This document shows, piece by piece, positions 17,728 through 26,900 of a stretch of 64,000 nucleotides of DNA (position 1 is the stretch's first letter; every line of letters begins with the position of its first letter). The DNA is taken from NCBI RefSeq assembly GCF_902158555.1, contig NZ_CABGGS010000001.1, forward strand, positions 434,001 to 498,000. Direction: 5' to 3'. Origin of the DNA: Klebsiella spallanzanii. Lineage in GTDB: Bacteria > Pseudomonadota > Gammaproteobacteria > Enterobacterales > Enterobacteriaceae. Under the pieces are notes generated by a model. It was not told where the DNA came from, searched no databases, and saw only the letters and a list, made by a program, of their open reading frames with translations. A program made the position numbers and the translations under genes.

Positions 17728-19368
17728 TTATGCGTTTTTCAGCACTTCGCTGACAATCTCCACCGCTTCTTTCTCAATCTGCTGGCGATGCTCAGCGCCG
17801 AGGAAGCTTTCACAGTAGATTTTATAGGCGTCTTCAGTGCCTGACGGACGTGCGGCGAACCAGCCGTTGTCGGTCATCACCTTCAGGCCGCCAATCGCCG
17901 CCCCGTTGCCCGGCGCCGCGGTCAAACGTGCGGTAATCGGGTCACCTGCCAGCGTGCTGGCGCTCACCATTTCCGGAGAGAGCTTAGACAGCGCTGCTTT
18001 CTGCGCAGAGGTCGCAGAAGCCTGCAGACGGTTGTAGCTTGGCGCGCCGAAGCGCGCTGCCAGTTCATCATAGTGCTGCTGCGGGTTTTTCCCGGTTACC
18101 GCGGTAATTTCCGCCGCCAGCAGGCACATGATGATGCCGTCCTTGTCGGTGGACCACGGCGTACCGTCGAAGCGCAGGAACGAAGCGCCCGCGCTCTCTT
18201 CGCCGCCGAAGCCAAAGCTACCGTCGAACAGACCATCAACGAACCACTTAAAGCCGACCGGCACTTCTACAAGCTTACGGCCCAGATCGTTAACCACGCG
18301 GTCAATCATCGCTGAAGAAACCAGGGTTTTACCGACAGCAACATCTTTGCCCCACTGCGGACGGTGCTGGAACAGGTAGTTAATCGCCACTGCCAGGTAG
18401 TGGTTCGGGTTCATTAACCCGGCTGGCGTCACGATACCGTGACGGTCATAATCCGGGTCGTTGGCGAAGGCCAGATCGAACTTATCACGCAGCGCCAGCA
18501 GTCCCGCCATCGCGCACTCGGAGGAGCAGTCCATACGGATCGCACCGTCTTTATCGAGGTGCATAAAGCGGAAAGTCTGATCGACATTATCGTTAACGAT
18601 AGTCAGGTTCAGCTTGTAGTACTCAGCAATGCGTTTCCAGTATTCGATACCGGAGCCGCCCAGCGGATCGACGCCCAGCGTCAGTCCCGCTTTCTGGATA
18701 GCCGCCATATCGACGATATCCGCCAGCCCTTCGATAAACGGCTGCACCAGATCCAGCTCTTTGACGTGACCAGAGGCCAGCGCCGCATCAAGAGAAATGC
18801 GCTTCACGCCCTGCAGACCGGCAGCCAGCAGTTCGTTGGCACGGTTTTCTACTACTTTGGTGACGTTGGTATCAGCCGGGCCACCGTTCGGCGGGTTGTA
18901 CTTGATACCACCGTCTTCCGGCGGGTTGTGGGACGGAGTAATGACAATACCGTCAGCCAGCGGGCCACCCTTCTTGTTATGCACCAGAATCGCATTGGAA
19001 ATCGCCGGCGTCGGGGTAAAGCCGTTGTTTTCCTGAACGATGACATCAACACCATTCGCCGCCAGCACTTCCAGTACGGAAATGAATGCCGGTTCGGAGA
19101 GTGCGTGGGTGTCCTTCCCGACATAGCATGGGCCGGTGATCCCGTTTTTCGCGCGGTCTTCAGCAATTGCCTGAGCAATCGCCAGAATGTGCTGCTCGTT
19201 GAAGTTGTGGCGCGCCGCGCTGCCGCGATGGCCAGAGGTACCAAACTTCACCGCATGTTCCGCGTTGCCTGCTTCCGGCTTCAGTACATAGTACTGGGCG
19301 GTCAGCTGGGCGACGTTAATCAAATCACTCTGTTGCGCAGGTTGACCCGCGCGCTTATCGATTGCCAT
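17728..19368 (-). CDS. pgm: Phosphoglucomutase
   Basis: 546 residues, as in E. coli, from the ATG giving [13 protein letters not shown]; the in-frame ATG seven codons earlier is less likely. It interconverts glucose 1-phosphate and glucose 6-phosphate. The catalytic serine loop [11 protein letters not shown], metal-binding loop DPDYDRHG and sugar-binding GGEESAGAS are present. It follows seqA by 32 bases on the same strand, the conserved enterobacterial arrangement, and ends at its own terminator. Confidence 0.96.
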   Translation of the reverse strand: MAIDKRAGQPAQQSDLINVAQLTAQYYVLKPEAGNAEHAVKFGTSGHRGSAARHNFNEQHILAIAQAIAEDRAKNGITGPCYVGKDTHALSEPAFISVLEVLAANGVDVIVQENNGFTPTPAISNAILVHNKKGGPLADGIVITPSHNPPEDGGIKYNPPNGGPADTNVTKVVENRANELLAAGLQGVKRISLDAALASGHVKELDLVQPFIEGLADIVDMAAIQKAGLTLGVDPLGGSGIEYWKRIAEYYKLNLTIVNDNVDQTFRFMHLDKDGAIRMDCSSECAMAGLLALRDKFDLAFANDPDYDRHGIVTPAGLMNPNHYLAVAINYLFQHRPQWGKDVAVGKTLVSSAMIDRVVNDLGRKLVEVPVGFKWFVDGLFDGSFGFGGEESAGASFLRFDGTPWSTDKDGIIMCLLAAEITAVTGKNPQQHYDELAARFGAPSYNRLQASATSAQKAALSKLSPEMVSASTLAGDPITARLTAAPGNGAAIGGLKVMTDNGWFAARPSGTEDAYKIYCESFLGAEHRQQIEKEAVEIVSEVLKNA

Positions 19369-19400
19369 TGCCTGATCCTTCTGGTGCAAAAGTTAAATAA

Positions 19401-19949
19401 CTAGATCGTACCGCAAACCTTTTCGATCAATTCCGCAGGGAACTGCATGGACTGCATGATATGTTCGATCATGCTGCATTTGCGACCGGTATTGGTATTT
19501 GTAATGACCCACCACGACGTACCCGGAACCTGCTTAGGTTTCGTCTGATTACCACTTTTCTGCAGCGTCCGCTCATCTTCAGCGAAATAGACGCGAGTGC
19601 GCCCGTGCAGAGACTCGGTCGCCTCGGCAAACGCTTTACTGTCTAAGGAATAGAGGGTAGTCAGAACCAGCATGAAGCGGTTTACCGCGCGCTTTTGTTC
19701 CGCGTACTCATCGGATAACAGCAGCTCACGCATCGCGCGAACTTTATCCTTCAGAGGATTGACGGGCTTCACTTCAACGACAGGCGTTGGCGCCGGAGCC
19801 GGAGCAGCTTTCGCTGCCGGTGCGGCGGGCTGGGAAACGGCGGAAAACTTCAACATGCGCCGTAAAATGTCGGATGCGCTCTCGCCAATATGCTTGGTAT
19901 GGCTGGCAATATAGCTATAGAGTTCATCATCAACTTCAATTGTTTTCAT
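19401..19949 (-). CDS. seqA: SeqA, negative modulator of replication initiation
   Basis: 182 residues (E. coli 181) from the ATG at 19949; the longer reading adds 21 atypical residues. The N-terminal oligomerisation domain (MKTIEVDDELYSYIASHT) is joined by an Ala/Pro-rich linker (about 60-82, APAAKAAPAPAPTP, richer in Ala-Pro than E. coli) to the C-terminal domain (from about 90) that binds hemimethylated GATC; TNTNTGRKCSMIEHIM is conserved. SeqA sequesters oriC and organises new DNA. It is divergent from ybfF. Confidence 0.96.
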   Translation of the reverse strand: MKTIEVDDELYSYIASHTKHIGESASDILRRMLKFSAVSQPAAPAAKAAPAPAPTPVVEVKPVNPLKDKVRAMRELLLSDEYAEQKRAVNRFMLVLTTLYSLDSKAFAEATESLHGRTRVYFAEDERTLQKSGNQTKPKQVPGTSWWVITNTNTGRKCSMIEHIMQSMQFPAELIEKVCGTI

Positions 19950-20133
19950 CTTAATCCAGTGCGATATCTTTTTCTGAATACAAGTTGTCGGGATTATAAA
20001 AACAAATCCCAACCGCGGATAGCGTCAAACCAGGATGGCGGTAAAACTCGGAAATCTTCCGGGTCTTGCAGCCGGATGGCAGAATGTCCAACATAATACC
20101 CTAACCCGACGGAGCGAAAAAAAGAACTTTGCC

Positions 20134-20907
20134 ATGAAATTAAATAGCCGAGCGCAATCTGCACAAAATCCGCACAATAATCCCCCGATCGTCCTGGTCC
20201 ACGGCCTTTTTGGCAGCCTGGATAACCTGGGGATCCTCGCCCGCGATCTGGTTCTCGACCACGATATTTTGCAGGTCGATATGCGAAACCACGGTCTTTC
20301 TCCTCGCGCACCGGAGATGACCTATACCGCGATGGCCCAGGATCTGCTTGATACTCTCAATGAATCACAAATTGAGAAAGCTACCTTTATTGGTCACTCC
20401 ATGGGCGGCAAAGCGGTAATGGCGCTGAGCGCGCTGGCGCCAGAGCGCATCTCTGGGCTGGTCGCGATTGACATCGCCCCGGTGGATTATCACGTTCGCC
20501 GCCATGATGAGATCTTTGCCGCCATCAACGCCGTGACCGATGCGGGCGCCGCAACGCGTCAACAGGCGGCAACGGTGATGCGCGAACACCTTAATGAAGA
20601 AGGCGTGATTCAGTTTCTGCTGAAGTCGTTCGTGGACGGCCAATGGCGTTTTAACGTACCGGTACTGTGGGAGCAGTACGACAATATTGTCGGCTGGCAA
20701 ACCGTCCCTGCCTGGCCACATCCGGCGCAGTTTATCCCTGGCGGTAACTCCCCTTACGTAACCGATGCCTACCGTGACGCCTTACTGGCCCAATTTCCTC
20801 AGGCGAGGGCTCACGTCATCGCCGGAGCCGGACACTGGGTACATGCCGAAAAACCGGAGGCTGTTATCCGCGCAATCCGTCGGTATTTGACCTCCATCGC
20901 CGCGTAA
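20134..20907 (+). CDS. ybfF: YbfF, alpha/beta-hydrolase esterase
   Basis: 257 residues from the ATG at 20134 (E. coli 254). An alpha/beta hydrolase with oxyanion loop LVHGLFGS, nucleophile elbow GHSMGG and a late catalytic His in GAGHWVHAEKPE. E. coli YbfF is an esterase with reported activity on acyl-CoA and other esters; its physiological substrate is unsettled. A 33-codon upstream extension lacks a ribosome site. It is divergent from seqA with a promoter region of about 180 bases between them. Confidence 0.92.
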   Translation: MKLNSRAQSAQNPHNNPPIVLVHGLFGSLDNLGILARDLVLDHDILQVDMRNHGLSPRAPEMTYTAMAQDLLDTLNESQIEKATFIGHSMGGKAVMALSALAPERISGLVAIDIAPVDYHVRRHDEIFAAINAVTDAGAATRQQAATVMREHLNEEGVIQFLLKSFVDGQWRFNVPVLWEQYDNIVGWQTVPAWPHPAQFIPGGNSPYVTDAYRDALLAQFPQARAHVIAGAGHWVHAEKPEAVIRAIRRYLTSIAA

Positions 20908-20923
20908 CTGGCGAAAATCTGCC

Positions 20924-20951
20924 CGACCGCGCAGCTTAATGCCCGCGGTCG
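20924..20951 (+). terminator. Hairpin after ybfF
   Basis: An 8-bp perfect stem (CGACCGCG with CGCGGTCG) and 12-base loop lies 17 bases after the ybfF stop. There is no T tract, so termination is possible but not certain. Confidence 0.45.
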
Positions 20952-21045
20952 TTGGCGCAGCCCGTCGCCTGATGTATTATGGCGCGCTGTCTGCGTCGGC
21001 TATGCCCGATAGCTTGTTTTCCCCCGAAGTCACTCACTCTGAACC

Positions 21046-21339
21046 ATGGCAAAAGAACAAACGGACCGTACGACATTAGATTTGTTCGCAACTGAGCGTC
21101 GGCCGGGTAGACCGAAAACCAATCCGCTTTCGCGGGATGAACAGCTGCGCATCAACAAACGTAATCAGCTTAAACGCGATAAGGTTCGCGGTCTGAAGCG
21201 CGTTGAGTTAAAGCTGAATGCCGATGCGGTCGATGCGCTTAACGAGTTAGCCGAAGCCCGTAATATGAACCGCAGCGATCTGATCGAAGAGATGCTGATG
21301 AGCCAGCTGGCGGCCCTGCGCAGCCAGGATAAAGCCTAA
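21046..21339 (+). CDS. ybfE: YbfE, small ribbon-helix-helix-like protein
   Basis: 97 residues, same as E. coli YbfE. The basic middle (KRNQLKRDKVRGLKRVELKL) is followed by a helix pair ending in NMNRSDLIEEML, typical of ribbon-helix-helix DNA-binding folds. E. coli ybfE is reported as LexA-regulated. I found no clear LexA box (CTGT-N8-ACAG) in the 138 bases upstream, and the ribosome site is weak. It precedes fldA by 150 bases on the same strand. Confidence 0.88.
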   Translation: MAKEQTDRTTLDLFATERRPGRPKTNPLSRDEQLRINKRNQLKRDKVRGLKRVELKLNADAVDALNELAEARNMNRSDLIEEMLMSQLAALRSQDKA

Positions 21340-21488
21340 AACCCTCAAAAAATAAGCTTTCATGTAGCAGAGTGTGCAGTTGGGCGTGATTGCTGTTTCC
21401 GCGCCCTTCTCAGTTCTGCTATCATTGCCCCTATCTGCAGGCATTACGCCACTACCACATCATTAAGTTTCAAGAGGTTATTTTACTC

Positions 21489-22019
21489 ATGGCAATCATC
21501 GGCATCTTTTTTGGCAGCGACACCGGCAACACCGAAAATATTGCAAAAATGATTCAAAAGCAGCTTGGTAAAGATGTTGCTGATGTTCACGACATTGCCA
21601 AGAGCAGCAAAGAGGATCTGGAAGGTCACGATATCCTGCTGCTCGGCATCCCAACCTGGTACTACGGTGAAGCCCAGTGCGATTGGGACGATTTCTTCCC
21701 GACGCTGGAAGAGATCGATTTCAACGGCAAACTGGTCGCCCTGTTTGGCTGTGGCGATCAGGAAGACTATGCTGAATACTTCTGTGATGCGCTGGGTACC
21801 ATCCGCGACATCATCGAACCGCGCGGCGCGACCATCGTTGGTCACTGGCCAACCGCTGGCTACCATTTCGAAGCCTCCAAAGGCCTGGCCGATGACGACC
21901 ACTTTGTTGGTCTGGCTATCGATGAGGATCGTCAGCCGGAGCTGACGAACGAACGCGTGGAAAAATGGGTGAAACAGATTTCTGAAGAGCTGCACCTTGA
22001 AGAAATCAAGAATGCCTGA
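21489..22019 (+). CDS. fldA: Flavodoxin 1
   Basis: 176 residues, as in E. coli, from the ATG at 21489. The FMN phosphate loop [11 protein letters not shown], the [13 protein letters not shown] loop and [12 protein letters not shown] identify a long-chain flavodoxin. It carries electrons to biotin synthase, radical SAM enzymes such as MiaB (also encoded in this window) and others. It is cotranscribed with or adjacent to fur in enterobacteria. A longer reading from 21390 is rejected because the mature protein begins [10 protein letters not shown]. Confidence 0.97.
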   Translation: MAIIGIFFGSDTGNTENIAKMIQKQLGKDVADVHDIAKSSKEDLEGHDILLLGIPTWYYGEAQCDWDDFFPTLEEIDFNGKLVALFGCGDQEDYAEYFCDALGTIRDIIEPRGATIVGHWPTAGYHFEASKGLADDDHFVGLAIDEDRQPELTNERVEKWVKQISEELHLEEIKNA

Positions 22020-22132
22020 GTCTAAACGGCGCAATCATCATATTTCGCCGAATTAATAGATAAAAGCAATCAAAGTTATAGCTACAAGTTTTTAACTTTT
22101 AATCACATATCTGTACAATGTCCTCTGATTTA

Positions 22133-22174
22133 ACGAGGTCGCGTGAAGCACTTTGTAGCGGGTGCCTCGTTTTT
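22133..22174 (+). terminator. Probable terminator between fldA and fur
   Basis: A 6-bp stem (ACGAGG with CCTCGT), a long 26-base loop region that can pair further, and five T. It may be partial, so that some transcripts read into fur. Confidence 0.55.
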
Positions 22175-22229
22175 GACAGCATACAAGGCCCGATGCTTGC
22201 AGTTTTCATTTCACCATGGCAGTTCTATA

Positions 22230-22274
22230 ATGAGACGCATTACATCGGGTGATTCTCTGTATTACTTCCGCTGA
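22230..22274 (+). CDS. First half of a split fur leader peptide (uof-like)
   Basis: A 14-residue ORF (MRRITSGDSLYYFR) ending in TGA at 22272-22274. E. coli uof, as I recall it, is one 28-residue ORF starting MIRI at the same place; here the frame closes half way. The stop overlaps the next ATG (22274) by one base as TGATG. The role would be coupling of fur translation to leader translation, the step targeted by RyhB in E. coli. It was read by eye; expression is unproven. Confidence 0.5.
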   Translation: MRRITSGDSLYYFR

Positions 22275-22318
22275 TGGAAGTAGATCGTTTAGCAACAGGA
22301 CAGATTCCGCATGACTGA
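22274..22318 (+). CDS. Second half of a split fur leader peptide (uof-like)
   Basis: A 14-residue ORF (MEVDRLATGQIPHD) whose sequence matches the second half of E. coli Uof (NEVNRLVTGQIPHD from memory). It has no ribosome site of its own and begins inside the stop of the first half, so reinitiation is likely. Its TGA (22316-22318) lies beyond the fur ATG (22311), so the ORF overlaps fur by eight bases. This keeps the E. coli coupling to fur. Confidence 0.5.
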   Translation: MEVDRLATGQIPHD

Positions 22319-22763
22319 CAACAATACCGCATTAAAGAAGGCTGGCCTGAAAGTGACGCTTCCGAGATTAAAAATCCTGGAAGTCCTGCAGGAACCGGAT
22401 AACCATCATGTCAGTGCGGAAGACTTATATAAACGCCTGATTGATATGGGTGAAGAGATTGGTCTGGCAACCGTCTATCGCGTACTGAACCAGTTTGACG
22501 ACGCCGGCATCGTCACCCGTCATAATTTCGAAGGTGGTAAATCCGTTTTTGAACTGACGCAGCAGCATCATCACGATCACCTGATTTGCCTCGACTGCGG
22601 CAAAGTGATCGAGTTTAGTGATGATTCAATTGAAGCGCGCCAGCGCGAAATTGCCGCCAAACACGGAATTCGCCTGACCAACCACAGCCTGTACCTGTAT
22701 GGTCACTGTGCGGAAGGCGATTGCCGCGAAGATGAACATGCCCATGACGCGGTGGAAAAGTAA
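22311..22763 (+). CDS. fur: Fur, ferric uptake regulator
   Basis: 150 residues (E. coli 148). An N-terminal winged helix (LKVTLPRLKILEVL to LATVYRVLNQF) is followed by the metal-binding and dimer domain with the His cluster HHHDHLICLDCGKV and C-terminal Cys-His residues (CAEGDCREDEHAHD). Fur represses iron-uptake genes with Fe2+ as corepressor. Its start is overlapped by a short leader ORF, and AGGA lies about nine bases upstream. A bidirectional terminator separates it from chiQ. Confidence 0.97.
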   Translation: MTDNNTALKKAGLKVTLPRLKILEVLQEPDNHHVSAEDLYKRLIDMGEEIGLATVYRVLNQFDDAGIVTRHNFEGGKSVFELTQQHHHDHLICLDCGKVIEFSDDSIEARQREIAAKHGIRLTNHSLYLYGHCAEGDCREDEHAHDAVEK

Positions 22764-22785
22764 TTCCCCGTTGTCATAAGCAGCA

Positions 22786-22815
22786 AAAAGCCAACCCAAG
22801 GGTTGGCTTTTTTTA
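22786..22815. terminator. Bidirectional terminator between fur and chiQ
   Basis: AAGCCAACCC, three-base loop, GGTTGGCTT, then seven T; on the other strand the stem is followed by TTTTTG. It serves the convergent fur and chiPQ transcripts. Confidence 0.92.
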
Positions 22816-22831
22816 TGCCGACAGGAAAAAA

Positions 22832-23164
22832 TCAGGATTTGCTATTGTTGCTACGAATCTCTTTCCACAGCTGGTCGCAGCGCGCCTGTACAGCCTGATC
22901 GTTACCGGTTTTTCGCGCCTGAATGCATTGCTGATAATCCAGAACCCGTACGCTTTCCTGCGTTGCAAACTGCTGATGTTGCTTCTCCTGCTTCAGGACG
23001 TTTAATACGCACTGACAGGCTTCGACTTTATCCGGGTTACCCTCAGCGGTATTAATACAGGCGCTGTAGGCATCTTTTAACTTTGAATCTTCTTTCGGCG
23101 CCGGCGACTGCGTACAGGCAACCAGACCCGCTGCCATAATGGCGACAAGCAGTAACTTCTTCAT
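22832..23164 (-). CDS. chiQ: ChiQ (YbfN), chitooligosaccharide-operon lipoprotein
   Basis: 110 residues from the ATG at 23164 behind GAGG (E. coli 108). The signal peptide ends in the lipobox LVAC, so it is a predicted outer-membrane lipoprotein. Four further cysteines (ACINTAE, ACQCVLN, QCIQAR and RCDQLW) are typical of the family. It is cotranscribed with the chitoporin gene chiP 47 bases upstream; its exact role is unknown. Confidence 0.92.
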   Translation of the reverse strand: MKKLLLVAIMAAGLVACTQSPAPKEDSKLKDAYSACINTAEGNPDKVEACQCVLNVLKQEKQHQQFATQESVRVLDYQQCIQARKTGNDQAVQARCDQLWKEIRSNNSKS

Positions 23165-23211
23165 AATCAACCTCGGGAAATTGCGGCAGACTCGCACCCG
23201 CCGCACTGGCA

Positions 23212-24615
23212 TCAGAAAATAGTGAACGGAGCGATAACCATGAACTTCACGTCGCGCTCATCCTGGAAGATGTTGCCGTAACCGCCGCTCCAGCTCGGGA
23301 TGTCGGAGTGGTTGTCGTATTGCGTAAAGTGGAGTTTGAACAGCGTACCCTTCGCTCGCCCTTCCTGTACGGTGTACATGGCATCCAGGCTGTAGGCTGA
23401 CTCTTCCAGACGCTTATCCGGGTTGTAATACGCGTCAGGAGAAGACATTTTGCCCGGTTTAGCATCCCATGCATAAACGTAGGATGCGCCGAAGGCCCAG
23501 CCCGGCATGTTCCAGTTCTTCATGTCATACATTGCACCGAAGAACACCGCTTTTTCACCATTGGCGTTGAAGTCCGAGCGGTTATCCCACCAGATGTCCA
23601 GACGACCGTTAGAAGAGGCATAGGTTGGCGTCATACGCTGCAGGAAGTAGCCCTGCTGACCATCAGCTTTAACCCAGGTTCCTTCCAGACGCAGATCCAG
23701 AACATCAGCAACCTTATAGCCAAAGGTCAATGCCTGCAGCCATGCGGTGCCATCGTAAATATCGTTAGTTCCGCCGTTGCTGACCTTATCGCGGGTGCCG
23801 TAGAACTGGTAGCTGGTGGTTAACGGCGTGCCTGCAACATCAAACTTATAGCTGGCCTTGGCAAAATACTGGTCGATATACCCCTGTGCCTGACCAAACG
23901 CGGCTTCCAGCACGAGGTCATTTTTAAAATCATATTTGGCGCCGAGAGAGTGGAGATAATCAACCTTGGTTTTCTTGTCGTTCTGATAGAACTCATCCAT
24001 CTCAATGTGCCACGGCGCTTTATATTCGTTTGTCCACATGTAGGAGAAACTCAGCGCACCCGCATCACCATAGTCAAAGTTAGCACCGGCTTCAGCCCCC
24101 TGATAGGTACCCGGCATAAAGCTCCAGTGCGGTGCTAGCAACGTTTGACCGGTAGGCTGGATATAACCAGCACGCGCCCATGCCGGACCATATTTAAATT
24201 TGGCGGCTGCTTTGTACAGGCTGATCCCGCTCTTATCACCGGTATAGTCCTCATCGTAACCCTTGTTACGCGATGAAAAAGCGATTTCGTTCGGGTGGCC
24301 GCTGTCGCTGCTTTCGCCCATTTCGATGGCGGTAAAGGCCGCAACATCAATACCGAACATATCGGCGGCATAGCCGGACTGAAAGTCGAGGTTGGCGTTC
24401 CAGGTGGAATGAGAAAGGTTAGTTTTGTATTTGTCGCCGTCAGTCACATCTTTACGGTCACGTTCACGCTGCCAGTAATAGATGCCGCCGGTTAACGTTG
24501 AATCATCAATGAACCCTTCAGCTTTCGCATCCGGTACCATTGCAAATCCTGACAGAGCTGTGACACCGGCGATAGCCAGCGCCAGCGTACTACGTTTGCC
24601 ACTAAACGTACGCAT
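23212..24615 (-). CDS. chiP: ChiP, chitooligosaccharide-specific outer-membrane porin
   Basis: 467 residues from the second ATG (24615), which gives the best distance to AGAGGAT and the E. coli N-terminus MRTFSGKRS. The signal peptide ends VPDAKA before EGFIDDS. The rest has alternating beta strands and ends in Phe, as in OprD-family porins. It admits chitin oligosaccharides to the periplasm. The leader pairs with ChiX sRNA, and a NagC-type operator and a CRP-like site lie upstream, tying it to the nag genes nearby. Confidence 0.96.
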   Translation of the reverse strand: MRTFSGKRSTLALAIAGVTALSGFAMVPDAKAEGFIDDSTLTGGIYYWQRERDRKDVTDGDKYKTNLSHSTWNANLDFQSGYAADMFGIDVAAFTAIEMGESSDSGHPNEIAFSSRNKGYDEDYTGDKSGISLYKAAAKFKYGPAWARAGYIQPTGQTLLAPHWSFMPGTYQGAEAGANFDYGDAGALSFSYMWTNEYKAPWHIEMDEFYQNDKKTKVDYLHSLGAKYDFKNDLVLEAAFGQAQGYIDQYFAKASYKFDVAGTPLTTSYQFYGTRDKVSNGGTNDIYDGTAWLQALTFGYKVADVLDLRLEGTWVKADGQQGYFLQRMTPTYASSNGRLDIWWDNRSDFNANGEKAVFFGAMYDMKNWNMPGWAFGASYVYAWDAKPGKMSSPDAYYNPDKRLEESAYSLDAMYTVQEGRAKGTLFKLHFTQYDNHSDIPSWSGGYGNIFQDERDVKFMVIAPFTIF

Positions 24616-24622
24616 ATGCATA

Positions 24623-24634
24623 TCCTCTTTGACG
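24623..24634 (-). promoter_or_regulatory. ChiX sRNA pairing site over the chiP ribosome site
   Basis: The plus strand reads TCCTCTTTGACG, the core of the ChiX seed as I recall it, so the chiP mRNA has the perfect complement covering its Shine-Dalgarno sequence. ChiX is known to silence chiPQ when chitooligosaccharides are absent. chiX itself is not in this window. Confidence 0.8.
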
Positions 24635-24735
24635 TTTTAAAGTGCGGCTACCAAAGGCAACACGCAAAAAAATAAAATAAGACTACTTAAAAAGTGGAGC
24701 GGTAAAAATTCGCATAACCACTGGGTATAGACTAT

Positions 24736-24753
24736 TTTTCGTGACGCGAATTA
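24736..24753. promoter_or_regulatory. NagC-type operator upstream of chiP
   Basis: A palindrome TTCG-TGA-CGCGAA in AT-rich flanks. It matches the nagE operator at 28956-28973 in 14 of 18 positions, including TTCGT, CGC and AATTA, which supports shared control by NagC. It lies about 120 bases upstream of the chiP start. Confidence 0.65.
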
Positions 24754-24782
24754 TCAATCTCTTTCGCCAACCAAAGATGAAG

Positions 24783-24804
24783 ATTATGACAAAGCGCACA
24801 TAAT
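24783..24804. promoter_or_regulatory. Candidate CRP site upstream of chiP
   Basis: A palindromic ATTATG-N10-CATAAT element containing TGTGC-N6-TCATA on the minus strand, two mismatches from the CRP core. The whole 24616-25004 interval has no gene and holds only this site, the NagC-type operator and the chiP leader. Confidence 0.4.
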
Positions 24805-25004
24805 TTATGTCTTTTTGTTTCAGTCTTAGAAGTCACACGTTTAGCGTGGAAGTACTTGCAACAAAAGAGAAAACAGACAGAAATGAAAGCGATTACACTT
24901 TTTTAGAGGATAAACTGGCAGGGTTAAAAATTACGTTTTTTACAATCTGTAAACAAGATTAATTCGCATCGCGAAAATATGATAATTTAATCCCCTGATT
25001 CTGA

Positions 25005-25034
25005 AATAAAAAAAACGCCGCGATAAGCGGCGTT
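25005..25034 (-). terminator. Rho-independent terminator of glnS
   Basis: AACGCCGC, five-base loop, GCGGCGTT, followed on the minus strand by a long T run. It lies 19 bases after the glnS stop. Confidence 0.92.
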
Positions 25035-25052
25035 CTCAATAATGACGGTGAA

Positions 25053-26720
25053 CTACGCGCCGGCTTTCGCCCAGGTATCACGTAGGCCAACGGTGCGGTT
25101 AAACACCAGATTGGTTGCGGTTGCATAGCGGCTGTCGAGGCAGAAGTAACCTTCTCGCTCAAACTGATATGCTTTTTCAGGCTGCGCCTGCGCCAGGCTT
25201 GGTTCAGCAAAACCCTGCTTGATAACCAGCGATTCCGGGTTCATGACCGACAGGAAATCATCAGCAGCACCGGGATTTGGCACGCTGAACAGACGATCGT
25301 ACAGACGAATCTCTACCGGCAGCGCATGTGCTGCGCTCACCCAGTGAATAACGCCCTTCACCTTGCGACCATCGGCCGGATCTTTGCTCAGGGTGTCAGC
25401 ATCGTAGGTACAGAAGATAGTGGTGATATTACCTTCCACATCCTTCTCTACGCGCTCGGCTTTGATGACGTAAGCGTTGCGCAAGCGAACTTCTTTCCCC
25501 AGCACCAGACGCTTGTACTGCTTGTTCGCTTCTTCACGGAAATCGGCACGATCGATCCAGATTTCACCACTAAACGGTACCTCACGGCTGCCCATCTCAG
25601 GTTTACTCGGATGATTCGGCATCGTTACCATTTCGCTGCCGCCCTGCGGATAGTTTTCGATAACCAGCTTAACCGGGTCGATAACGGCCATCGCGCGCGG
25701 GGCATTCTCGTTTAAATCCTCACGGATGCAGGATTCCAGAGAAGCGATTTCGATGGTGTTGTCCTGCTTGGTCACGCCGATGCGTTTGCAGAACTCACGG
25801 ATTGACTCTGCGGTATAGCCGCGGCGACGCAGACCAGAAATGGTCGGCATACGCGGATCGTCCCAGCCTTCGACGTGCTTCTCGGTCACCAGCTGATTCA
25901 GCTTGCGCTTGGACATCACGGTGTATTCGAGGTTAAGGCGCGAAAATTCGTACTGACGCGGATGCACAGGGATGCTGATGTTATCCAGCACCCAATCGTA
26001 CAGACGGCGGTTATCCTGGAACTCAAGGGTGCACAGGGAATGAGTAATCCCTTCCAGCGCATCGCTGATGCAGTGGGTGAAGTCGTACATCGGGTAGATG
26101 CACCACTTGCTTCCGGTCTGGTGGTGATCGGCAAACTTAATGCGATACAGCACCGGATCGCGCATGACGATAAACGGAGAAGCCATATCAATTTTTGCAC
26201 GCAGGCAGGCTTTACCTTCTTCAAAACCGCCGGTACGCATTTTTTCAAACAGCGCCAGGTTCTCTTCTACGCTGCGATCGCGATACGGGCTATTTTTACC
26301 TGGTTCTTTCAGGGTCCCGCGATATTCACGGATCTCTTCCGCCGACAGTTCATCAACGTAGGCCAGACCTTTATTGATCAATTCAACCGCATACTGGTGC
26401 AGTTGATCGAAATAATCAGACGAGTAGCAAACATCCCCGGACCAGTGGAAACCTAACCACTGCACGTCGTTTTTAATCGACTCAACGTACTCGATATCTT
26501 CCTTCACCGGGTTGGTGTCATCGAAACGCAGGTTGCATTGGCCTTTGTAATCCTGGGCGATACCAAAGTTCAGGCAAATAGACTTTGCGTGGCCAATGTG
26601 CAGATAGCCGTTCGGTTCCGGTGGAAAACGGGTATGAACGGTGGTGTGCTTACCAGTAGCCAGATCTTCATCGATTATCTGACGAATAAAGTTAGTCGGG
26701 CGGGCTTCTGCCTCACTCAT
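25053..26720 (-). CDS. glnS: Glutaminyl-tRNA synthetase
   Basis: 555 residues (E. coli 554), a class I synthetase charging tRNA-Gln. The ATP signatures are HIGHAKS (about residues 42-48) and the variant KMSKS loop VMSKRKL (about 268-274); [13 protein letters not shown] is the typical enterobacterial start of the catalytic domain. Its substrates, four tRNA-Gln genes, lie at 35580-36092. The ATG follows GAGG. It has its own terminator and lies between the chi and nag operons as in E. coli. Confidence 0.97.
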   Translation of the reverse strand: MSEAEARPTNFIRQIIDEDLATGKHTTVHTRFPPEPNGYLHIGHAKSICLNFGIAQDYKGQCNLRFDDTNPVKEDIEYVESIKNDVQWLGFHWSGDVCYSSDYFDQLHQYAVELINKGLAYVDELSAEEIREYRGTLKEPGKNSPYRDRSVEENLALFEKMRTGGFEEGKACLRAKIDMASPFIVMRDPVLYRIKFADHHQTGSKWCIYPMYDFTHCISDALEGITHSLCTLEFQDNRRLYDWVLDNISIPVHPRQYEFSRLNLEYTVMSKRKLNQLVTEKHVEGWDDPRMPTISGLRRRGYTAESIREFCKRIGVTKQDNTIEIASLESCIREDLNENAPRAMAVIDPVKLVIENYPQGGSEMVTMPNHPSKPEMGSREVPFSGEIWIDRADFREEANKQYKRLVLGKEVRLRNAYVIKAERVEKDVEGNITTIFCTYDADTLSKDPADGRKVKGVIHWVSAAHALPVEIRLYDRLFSVPNPGAADDFLSVMNPESLVIKQGFAEPSLAQAQPEKAYQFEREGYFCLDSRYATATNLVFNRTVGLRDTWAKAGA

Positions 26721-26840
26721 CGTGGGTTCCTCAAAACGTAAACAACGTATAACGGCGTATGATCTTATAAGCTGAAGGGGCTGACAACCTTTAGTTACGC
26801 AAAATACGTATCAAACGGAAATATTGGGGTAGTTTGCGGC

Positions 26841-26875
26841 AAAAAAAAAGCGGCGCAGTTTTCACCGCGCCGCTT
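26841..26875 (-). terminator. Rho-independent terminator of nagE
   Basis: AAGCGGCGC with GCGCCGCTT, nine base pairs, followed on the minus strand by eight T. It lies about 25 bases after the nagE stop. Confidence 0.93.
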
Positions 26876-26900
26876 GAGGCATAAACTCTACTCAGGAGAC

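Noticed and set aside
18439-19404. 321-codon plus-strand frame across pgm
   Set aside because: Antisense of phosphoglucomutase with no homology features.
20908-21045. LexA box upstream of ybfE
   Set aside because: I looked for CTGT-N8-ACAG because E. coli ybfE is reported as SOS-linked, but nothing close enough is present.
21390-21488. 33-codon N-terminal extension of flavodoxin
   Set aside because: Flavodoxins begin at [10 protein letters not shown]; the extension has no matching features and would cover the promoter region.
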